In this document: positions 57,601-64,000 of the stretch, piece by piece
Position numbering within the stretch: the first letter of the stretch is position 1
Layout of the letters: the number at the start of each line of letters is the position of its first letter
Source: Tahibacter sp042701255
GTDB lineage: Bacteria > Pseudomonadota > Gammaproteobacteria > Xanthomonadales > Rhodanobacteraceae
Direction of reading: 5' to 3'
Assembly: GCF_042701255.1 (NCBI RefSeq)
Contig: NZ_CP170554.1
Span: forward strand, 558,001-622,000
DNA length: 64,000 nucleotides
Made by a program: the position numbers and the translations under genes
The notes under the pieces: model-generated
What the model was told of the DNA's origin: nothing
Seen by the model: the letters and a program-made list of their open reading frames with translations, nothing else
Databases searched by the model: none

Positions 57601-58107
57601 ACCCTGCGCCCGCAGGGCAGCGCACCCTGCAGCGCGGCGAATCTCTGCATTTCGATGTCGCGCTATCACTCGACGCTTGGCGCGCTGATGCGCACGGTCG
57701 ATGCCTTGAGCGGCCGTACCGACTACTGGGTCGATGCGGCCGGTAATGTGGCAGGTCTGCGTGATGCCAAGGGCAGCCTGACCACAGCGCGCTACAACGG
57801 TCTGGGTCATCGCACCGAAACGAACGATCCCAACCAGGGACGCTGGCAGTTCGTGCCCAACGCGCTCGGAGAGATCGATGTACAGACCGATGCGCGCGGT
57901 GTCGTCACCCGAGTGACGGGCCGCGACGCGCTCGGACGGGTGCTGGCTCAGACCCGCATACCCGCCAGCTATGCTGCAGAGGTAGCCGACGAACAGGTTC
58001 GCGACACCTGGGCGTTCGACCCGCCGGGAGCGAAAGGCAAACTGCAACAGATGGCGCGCTATCGCAGCGCCGCATTCAATCTGCCGCCGGACAACGTGGC
58101 GGACTAG
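51676..58107 (+). CDS. SpvB/RHS-repeat exported giant protein, N-terminal part up to in-frame TAG
   Basis: 2143 aa before a TAG at 58105-58107. The ATG at 51676 gives a Sec signal peptide (MPVSKLCRGLTDRLLSLLAG); ATG at 51646 is an alternative. An N-terminal domain (WWNPYRWGTGWDLVFNEDRT) resembles modules of other Xanthomonadales exported proteins. Around residue 520 an SpvB domain begins (RAGMQPAVSLSYSSRGGNG). From about 895 there are FG-GAP/VCBS calcium-site repeats (GDLDGDGSREVVL, DVDGDGLAEII, DINGDGLPDLVL, DFDGDGAADLI), then a TcdB-like middle domain and YD repeats (YDAAGTLLRE, YDYDRLGRMVRK). Such proteins form a hollow shell around a C-terminal toxin. The frame stays open after the TAG. 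Confidence 0.88.
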   Translation: MPVSKLCRGLTDRLLSLLAGFVFVVGALALAKPAAAQELEPLADMAPPNGGEVAACVRLGLNSAPWQQGSAIAEPGRWWNPYRWGTGWDLVFNEDRTKLKAFFLTFDASGRPIWLMTAMIGINFDTDLWTASLYQYRKNGSTIESRRAGDVIFRFFRDDPSRIAMKWRWDQGPGGIAAERSECIIDINRLGPATYVGPGGNALESGNLVGQGVSASYSSYWNSSGNDGATVNDVPGVVTRVVQNVGGVETGEFGEFAVLLDFDKVTGDPFWVQSLRLSTPVPPFDNAGSPHDVYYTNPRKTSYPEGTPIRDCPGVNGTPGPNDCVIHQRVGTFTRNFSNAVGNPGSLSVKFDFDAGTGGIPVPQNRFDNTIPAQTLQTSTATTRTYKRVGGRIRDITVSQYVCEAPATTGSCYVFVSWAGGGRAYRRDLRNLTYSLISADLDNGVYRDDLNTGDRVQYELWQGAPGTPGALLLARAPEVRAVGPRPTNGENPIVVPNAPIVSNAGDLPVHDPTVGATAGEAGADGGAATYRVPIELPPGRAGMQPAVSLSYSSRGGNGIAGLGWTLAAGSNIHRCARTYEQDGAARGVALDAQDRLCLDGERLVYRQGGSGYGTAGAIYSTEIDSYARITQLGAGLGTSGVCFRVEHKDGRIADYGCAPSNQVCTVRSNNLPVLKPANATVELSWLVARVQDRSNNFMDYCYVEAAANAGEVLLDAITYTGSPVLPATRRVQFSYENRPTTGRSNDRSSSWLAGGLSQQTRRLKRIETYAPNDNGVQRRVRSYELGYLDPATGQDSSYYSGRSLLRELRECGYSYADDDVDDAITSDSTACLPATTFEWNSGFWDFSGKRMPDVSGIPAPQTVEQPVQYGEAFEPDPTAAVLPGGRATRSIAPVGDLDGDGSREVVLTQKQADGQSHTWLIKYTADRVVKGALDLGNFPIGPLNTVDVDGDGLAEIINGGFIYKWKKARGAPLCDNGTTVCSAAPDQFFRPVALTALPAGTVIDRLADINGDGLPDLVLRGMTANCTQIGDRYDRTTTPLCVWLNSRQGLIGAGTSSYAFVDNGTITRLRRGAGSDYEDIAHVSDFDGDGAADLIVNKSGRLQRVVFSRPNPIGVSFVEADALTIGIEDSFAETRWMDINGDGLDDAVMAVLPACGDADCFGTWRLQINKGGRLAAATTASGGQPGLRVTKGKFRYTGKMQQTDVDADGRTDLLYPAKFAARMCTRNYVANTVSGIAQGECPDTAFPGMCLVYLCPEPPPEDGNTWQTLPPIDKGFLVNTYKVGFGAFDPSVYRMNAIRFVQTGENAFRVQVDETPVLSSTSSLQPNASSDDLYGDGLADFLGDIACTERATAGFPESECVLASGLNYGPTLPLPGGIALSELTSQTTQILYLNENNGDGARGGGMLAPETPDLMVQAVNGLGERAQWDYFPLSSSAGRSSGQMPFYALADGYADNRHFFFQSSMPAVSALYRSAGVVAGNSAFETFGSRSLLFAYEGAMYNSAGRGFQGFRTISQENLGPATRNLRTVTTFHQKFPLTGRVQRSDTGVPLSATSFSVLSSQQQVWRCNIANRTQDCPGLDGQIPPRDSVFTPYLDSTVERRYDLVTAETGSTRQLATVRTINAPETGNQSGWDAYGNLLVQRVLRSNGDGVNPAVDFFVKMQTTTTTNTYASDVTNWWLDKLTAGEVTRSIVYYDRSDAAGNPAVTPPTIDLSIKSVRTTLLWNPDRTLQRKTVTDLGAGATELVTDYLYPAANYGLPSASIVTGTGLTPRETRIAYSADGYFPQTTTQVVVAGDVQRDHVATALTRARDGKVRRSVDPNGLIDLVQYDAFGQSTVQRYLKNDGYSSREPTAFSALQPCNPCAAADETTARFQLISVRDGAPSERTWFDRLGRPVKKAARGFDGSWIVTTKTYDAAGTLLRESAPGVSAAGPLTSYDYDRLGRMVRKDLPRSDLDANQGDLRTTYAYVGNRTDITLRPQGSAPCSAANLCISMSRYHSTLGALMRTVDALSGRTDYWVDAAGNVAGLRDAKGSLTTARYNGLGHRTETNDPNQGRWQFVPNALGEIDVQTDARGVVTRVTGRDALGRVLAQTRIPASYAAEVADEQVRDTWAFDPPGAKGKLQQMARYRSAAFNLPPDNVAD
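58105..58107 (+). other. In-frame TAG interrupting the RHS gene
   Basis: The codons GTG GCG GAC TAG TCG GAG AGC sit in one frame that stays open from 51676 to 60429 except here. A single C-to-T change from CAG (Gln) would explain it. There is no in-frame ATG shortly downstream; the first usable alternative starts are a TTG at 58297 and a later ATG. Confidence 0.85.
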
Positions 58108-60432
58108 TCGGAGAGCTACGTCTACGATGCAGCGACCACCCGCCTGACCGAACGCGCGACGGTCATCAAGGATCTGCCGACGACGAACTCGACGCTGAAG
58201 TTCAACTACCAGTACGACGACTACTACGGCTACCTCGTAGCGACGACGTATCCGAATGCCGCCGGCTATACGGGTGCGCCATCCGGCCGCTATGCATTGA
58301 CGGCCTGGCGCCAGTATTCCCGCTACGGCCAGCTGCACAGCCTCGTCGAGGCGCGTCAGATGACGCCGCTGTGGTCGCTGCAGGCGACCGACGCTTTCGG
58401 CAACGCCACGGCGGAACGCTTCGGCTATGCGCTGGACGGCCGCGCCACCTATTCGCCGAGTACCGGCCAGATGCTGAGCCAGAGCTGGGACTTCTTCGAC
58501 AAGCCGGCAGGTTTCATTCCGGTCGACAAGATCGACTATCGCTACGACGTGCTCGGCAACCTCACCCGTCAGTCGCGAGCCTGGCGTCAGTACGACGAGT
58601 ACCTCGGCAACAATCCGATGAACAACCGTCTGCTCCCGGAGGGCTATACGAACGGCACCACGTTCTACAAGGCCGAGGAACTGGAAGTCCACCAGTACGA
58701 CGCGCTGCAGCGCCTGAAGACGACGCAACGCTCGGGCTTCGGCTACGTCGGGAATTCGGCCTGGGACTGGTCGGACAAGGGAACGCTGAGTTACGACTAC
58801 GATGCGGTCGGCAATCTGACCGGCAAGAGCGACTACGCGAGCGGCTATCAATATGGTCAGGCCGGCAGCGGTTGCGGTCCGAATGCACTGAGCTCACTCA
58901 ACGCCGTTGCCGGCGGCGCCCGCAGCTACCGCTGTGACGCCAACGGCAATCAGATCACCCAGCTCACCAGCGTCGGCGCGGTCGAACGCAGCCTCGTCTA
59001 TGACGGCGCCAATCTGCCTTCGCGCATCAGCCAGGGCGGCGTGACGATCGACTATCGTTACGGCCCCGACAACGCACGCTACAAGGGGCCTAACGTTTAC
59101 TACGGCGCCGATGGCTACGAGCTGGAAATCCAGGGCACGTCGCGCTCGCACCGCATCGAACTCGGCCCGGTCGTCTATACCCAGACGCCGGACGCATCGA
59201 CCGGACTGCCCGTGTACAAGACGGCCTACGTGCTGCGCGACCGTCTCGGATCGGCGATCGCGCTGGCCGATCGTTGGGGACATTTCAACGACAACCCGAA
59301 CTCGGTGAACATCGCCAACGCCTTCATGGCCGAAGGCAAGACGCGCCGCGGCTACGATGCCTTCGGCAGTCCGCGCCGCCCGAACTATGCCGCGCAGCAG
59401 AACGGACCGCAGCTCAACCAGAAGCCGGCATCGATGCGCGGTTTCACGGCCCACGAGCACATCGACGCCGTCTACCTGATCCATATGAACGGCCGAGCGT
59501 TCGACTACCGCAGCGGGCGCTTCCTCAGCGTCGATCCGCTGATCCAGTCGCCGGCGAACGGCCAGTCGCTGAATCCCTACAGCTACATCATGAACAACCC
59601 GCTGTCCGGCAAAGACCCCAGCGGCTATCAGTCCTGCAGCCAGACCAGCGCGAAGGATGCCGAGACCGGCGATTCCTGCACGTTCATGCTCAAGGATGCG
59701 CGCTCGGCGAACAAGCTCGGGGTGATGGCAACGGCGGTGATCGGGGCTTTCATCAACGCCGGTAACGGCGCCGACAAACAGAGTCTCGATAGCACGGGAG
59801 GGAAGGATCAGAAAGCGGGAGCCGACAGCAAAGGTTCGTTCAAAAATGTCCAGCACTTCACTGCGAGTGGCTATACGCGTAACTCCGATATCGTCAAGAG
59901 ACCGACCGATTTACCGAAGTCGACCAGTGCAACGCTCGAGCAGATACGTCGCTCGCCGATAGGGAAAAAAGTCTTCGATACGCTGGAAGCCGGGTCCGAC
60001 AAGCTCACCCTCATTCAGGTAGCGCCGGAAATGGAAGAGGGGTATTCGATTGATACCAGAGATCGCAATACCGTTTACTACCCTGCGGATCATGCACGCT
60101 GGAAAGCGGAACAGCTGAAGTCGCCGGATCATTTGAAGGGTGATGGCTTGGAATCAGCTACGCAGGCGTCTCTGCTGATTCACGAGTTCGGGCATACCTC
60201 GATCGGCGCACGCGCGCTGAATCAGACGCCGATTCAAGGTCAGTTCATCTCCATCGGAACAGGCGATAACACGTCTTATGCGCCCGACATGAGGACTTTG
60301 AAGCGCGAAGAGTACAGAGCAACGATTTTCTATGAGAATCCGTACCGCAAATACATGGGCATGCCGCTTCGCCGGTCGTACTTCAACGAAAATGACGTTC
60401 CTAGCCGCCAACAGTGGGAGAGTGACAAATGA
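58108..60432 (+). CDS. RHS protein C-terminal part: YD repeats, RHS core and HExxH toxin tip
   Basis: The same frame as the preceding gene, 774 codons before TGA. It has more YD repeats (YDALQRLKTTQRSG, YDYDAVGNLTGKSDYASG) and the RHS core signature (GRFLSVDPLIQSPANGQSL, NPLSGKDPSGY) that closes the shell. After about 59640 a ~260-residue variable tip follows; its zincin motif HEFGHTSIG (60181 onward; residue 2836 counted from 51676) suggests a metallopeptidase effector. The tip is less G+C-rich than the shell, a sign of tip exchange. Without readthrough this part would be unexpressed or start internally. Confidence 0.8.
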   Translation, partial: SESYVYDAATTRLTERATVIKDLPTTNSTLKFNYQYDDYYGYLVATTYPNAAGYTGAPSGRYALTAWRQYSRYGQLHSLVEARQMTPLWSLQATDAFGNATAERFGYALDGRATYSPSTGQMLSQSWDFFDKPAGFIPVDKIDYRYDVLGNLTRQSRAWRQYDEYLGNNPMNNRLLPEGYTNGTTFYKAEELEVHQYDALQRLKTTQRSGFGYVGNSAWDWSDKGTLSYDYDAVGNLTGKSDYASGYQYGQAGSGCGPNALSSLNAVAGGARSYRCDANGNQITQLTSVGAVERSLVYDGANLPSRISQGGVTIDYRYGPDNARYKGPNVYYGADGYELEIQGTSRSHRIELGPVVYTQTPDASTGLPVYKTAYVLRDRLGSAIALADRWGHFNDNPNSVNIANAFMAEGKTRRGYDAFGSPRRPNYAAQQNGPQLNQKPASMRGFTAHEHIDAVYLIHMNGRAFDYRSGRFLSVDPLIQSPANGQSLNPYSYIMNNPLSGKDPSGYQSCSQTSAKDAETGDSCTFMLKDARSANKLGVMATAVIGAFINAGNGADKQSLDSTGGKDQKAGADSKGSFKNVQHFTASGYTRNSDIVKRPTDLPKSTSATLEQIRRSPIGKKVFDTLEAGSDKLTLIQVAPEMEEGYSIDTRDRNTVYYPADHARWKAEQLKSPDHLKGDGLESATQASLLIHEFGHTSIGARALNQTPIQGQFISIGTGDNTSYAPDMRTLKREEYRATIFYENPYRKYMGMPLRRSYFNENDVPSRQQWESDK

Positions 60433-60851
60433 ACGCAGTTTGTGCAGCTGCGACCCTGGCGGTTCTGGTCGCTGGCACCGCATGTGCCGGCACCGGGAAG
60501 GATGCTAGCGATCCGTGCCGCGTCGGCGTCGGGGACGCCGACGGAACGCTGATTGCGGAAACGGAAAAGCGTCTGCTGCATCGACCTGATGGTCCCGTGC
60601 CATTACATTTGCTGACGCGCAAGACCCCTTCGGGGTGTGCGCGTGTGCGTTTCACGATCGACGCATCTGGCGATGTAAAGAATCCGACGCTCGAATTTTT
60701 CTTTCCAAGTCCGCGTTTCGGCAGGGAACTCCTTGCGCTCGTAAGCGACATGAAGTTCACGCCTGCCGTGGCGCCGGATGGGCGTGATGAGGCACTCATC
60801 ATCGTCAACATCGCGACCGATTTCGGTTCCGCCGGAGAAGCAAAGCCGTAG
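60429..60851 (+). CDS. Small exported protein with TonB-C-like fold, candidate immunity protein
   Basis: A 140-aa protein whose ATG overlaps the RHS stop (ATGA), so translation is coupled. A signal peptide is present (MNAVCAAATLAVLVAGTACA). The C-terminal ~85 residues (GCARVRFTIDASGDVKNPTL) have the pattern of a TonB-C-like domain. Polymorphic toxin loci usually place the cognate immunity gene directly after the toxin tip, and a periplasmic immunity protein would fit an exported toxin. The function is inferred from position only. Confidence 0.65.
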   Translation: MNAVCAAATLAVLVAGTACAGTGKDASDPCRVGVGDADGTLIAETEKRLLHRPDGPVPLHLLTRKTPSGCARVRFTIDASGDVKNPTLEFFFPSPRFGRELLALVSDMKFTPAVAPDGRDEALIIVNIATDFGSAGEAKP

Positions 60852-60865
60852 CCAGCAGCGGCGTG

Positions 60866-61375
60866 ATGACGGTATGGACAAGAGCGTATCTATTGAATGC
60901 GAGAGCGCAGCTCCTGCTCGGGGGAGCGGCACTGGTCGCTACGTCGATCGCCGCGTCCTGCTTCGCTGTTGATGGTCCGCCTTCGGCACCGCGGTTCGCA
61001 GCGAAGGTCGAAGGAGGCGATCTCGTCGTTGTCGTCGACAATCCGAACGCATCGACGATCGACATCGCCTATCCGTTGCCGTTGGCTCGTGGCCCGGAGC
61101 TCGGCGGTGTCGAGCTCGAGTTCCGGCGCGTCGGTGACGCGGAGCAGAGCCCCCGGCGGCTCTGCGCCTCGTTCGACGAAGACGGCATTCCCTCCCGTCG
61201 GCCGCTGGAACCGGGGGCGCGGGTGGAGGTGCGTTGGGATCTCGTGCTGCTCGGCAAGCTCTATTGTCTCGATGCCGGCGAACACGTCGTGCGGGTGACG
61301 TACGTCGACAAGGTCGACGACACGGTGCTGGCAACGCCGGCCGCGGCCACGTTAGATATTCACGTCGACGACTGA
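60866..61375 (+). CDS. Exported hypothetical protein with Ig-like fold
   Basis: A 169-aa protein (ATG at 60866; the GTG at 60863 would add one residue). It has an N-terminal hydrophobic signal (LLLGGAALVATSIAASCFA), a strand-rich body (GGDLVVVVDNPNASTIDIAY) and a C-terminal strand set (EHVVRVTYVDKVDDTVLATP). The order of strands suggests an Ig-like or BsuPI-like fold. It starts 14 nt after the preceding gene and ends convergently with the regulator, so it is likely the second cargo gene of the toxin cassette. No specific function is recognised. Confidence 0.6.
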   Translation: MTVWTRAYLLNARAQLLLGGAALVATSIAASCFAVDGPPSAPRFAAKVEGGDLVVVVDNPNASTIDIAYPLPLARGPELGGVELEFRRVGDAEQSPRRLCASFDEDGIPSRRPLEPGARVEVRWDLVLLGKLYCLDAGEHVVRVTYVDKVDDTVLATPAAATLDIHVDD

Positions 61376-61502
61376 CCACGGAGATGCTCCGATCGACGAC
61401 GACCGCGGTGGCCCGACCATCGAGGGGCCCTTCGTCAGCGCTCGGCCGTTCCGGTTCCGACGGGGCGGAATGCGTGTTCGGCGAGCCGGCCGTGCGCCGG
61501 CC

Positions 61503-62177
61503 TCAGGCCTCGTCGTTGTCCGCCAGCGGCAGCGCCGTATTCGGGTCCAGCGCGAGCTGGCTCGCCGCGAGTGCGACCTGGGTGCGGTTGTTGCAGCCGA
61601 GCTTGCGCATGATCGCGGTCATGTGCGCCTTGACCGTCGCTTCGGAGACGCCGAGCTCGTAGGCGATCTGCTTGTTGAGCAGACCCTCGGCGATCATCGC
61701 GAGTACGCGGAACTGCTGCGGCGTCAGCTCGGCGACGCGCGCGGCGATCTGCGCCTCGTCGTCCTGCAGCGGCGCGGTGCTCGCGCCCATCGCGGCCGGC
61801 AGCCAGATCTCGCCTTCGCGCACGTGGCGTATGGCTTCGACGATGGTGTCGGCGGAACTCGACTTGGGTATGTAGCCGGCGGCGCCGTGAGCCAGCGCGC
61901 GGCGCGCGACGCTGCCTTCCTCGTGCGCCGAGACGACGATGACCGGCAGGCCCGGATGCTGGCCGCGCAGATGGGCCAGGGCGGAGAAGCCGCGCGCGCC
62001 GGGCATGTGCAGATCGAGCAGCAGCAGCTCGGCCTCCGGATGCGCTTCGACCAGACTCAGCAGCTCGGGTACGGTCGAGGCCTCGAACAGGCTGGTGCCG
62101 GGCGCCGCCTGGTTCAGGGCGCGGCGCAGCGCGTCGCGGTACAGCGGATGGTCGTCGGCGATGAGGATCTCGGACAT
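61503..62177 (-). CDS. LuxR-type response regulator, CrbR/ErdR-like
   Basis: A 224-aa NarL-family regulator. The start at 62177 gives the receiver N-terminus (MSEILIADDHPLYRDALRRA). The phosphoacceptor is Asp55 (LLLLDLHMPG), with IVVSAHEEG and YIPKSS (Lys) as the other switch residues. The C-terminal LuxR helix-turn-helix reads LTPQQFRVLAMIAEGLLNKQ, IAYELGVSEATVKAHM. It is 101 nt downstream of the acetyl-CoA synthetase gene on the same strand. CrbR/ErdR regulators of other gammaproteobacteria activate acs together with a transporter-fused kinase like the one at 47954; the pairing here is inferred. Confidence 0.9.
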   Translation of the reverse strand: MSEILIADDHPLYRDALRRALNQAAPGTSLFEASTVPELLSLVEAHPEAELLLLDLHMPGARGFSALAHLRGQHPGLPVIVVSAHEEGSVARRALAHGAAGYIPKSSSADTIVEAIRHVREGEIWLPAAMGASTAPLQDDEAQIAARVAELTPQQFRVLAMIAEGLLNKQIAYELGVSEATVKAHMTAIMRKLGCNNRTQVALAASQLALDPNTALPLADNDEA

Positions 62178-62277
62178 GCGCCCGAGCATCGCATCCGCCG
62201 CCGTCCTCGGCAACATGCACGACAACGCCCGGACGGGCCGGCCACGCCGACCCGCCGGGATGTCGCCGGCTCCGCGC

Positions 62278-64000
<1,723 letters not shown>

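Noticed and set aside
56095..58851. 918-codon minus-strand frame opposite the RHS gene
   Set aside because: Valine/arginine-rich shadow with no signal, domain or ribosome-binding site; the plus strand has RHS repeats.

Overview
This is a G+C-rich chromosomal window from a gammaproteobacterium, most likely a member of the Lysobacterales/Xanthomonadales (Rhodanobacteraceae-like). That placement is inferred from the gene repertoire: a replication-origin block, a TonB-ExbB-ExbD-ExbD system, an exported beta-helix protein ending in an IFANGF-type tail, an ECF sigma/Ser-Thr kinase pair, and many secreted peptidases and hydrolases. It was not tested by a search.

Layout. 1-13.7 kb: the 3' end of a Kef-type K+/H+ antiporter, an exported beta-helix protein, an ECF sigma factor with a Ser/Thr kinase-TPR protein, a gamma-carbonic anhydrase, an aldehyde dehydrogenase, a ToxR-like regulator with TPRs, a serine hydrolase and a cNMP-binding/patatin protein. 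13.8-22.5 kb: housekeeping and envelope enzymes (oligopeptidase A, exonuclease III, YgfB/YecA-family protein, pirin, S9 peptidase, outer-membrane phospholipase A). 22.6-24.5 kb: a two-gene module (winged-helix protein plus nucleotidyltransferase-fold protein) behind an 18-bp-arm inverted repeat, resembling a toxin-antitoxin or abortive-infection pair. 24.7-35.0 kb: the chromosomal origin block mnmE-yidC-rnpA-rpmH (leftward) and dnaA-dnaN-recF-gyrB (rightward), with DnaA boxes between dnaA and dnaN and two parS-like sites inside recF. 35.5-39.8 kb: TPR protein, tonB, exbB, exbD1, a terminator, then exbD2. 39.9-47.9 kb: pdxJ overlapped by a long beta-lactamase-like protein lacking catalytic motifs, an ECF sigma/anti-sigma/PDZ operon, an unknown membrane-anchored protein and a phosphopantetheinyl transferase.

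47.9-64 kb: a sodium/solute-symporter-type hybrid histidine kinase whose receiver is frameshifted, a very large SpvB/RHS polymorphic-toxin gene interrupted by one in-frame TAG and ending in an HExxH (zincin) tip, two small exported proteins (candidate immunity genes), a LuxR-type response regulator and acetyl-CoA synthetase (cut by the window edge). The kinase, regulator and acs resemble the CrbS/CrbR (MxtR/ErdR) acetate-switch system, with the toxin cassette lying between sensor and regulator.

No rRNA, tRNA, CRISPR array or insertion sequence was recognised. Many long open frames antisense to real genes are artefacts of the high G+C codon bias.
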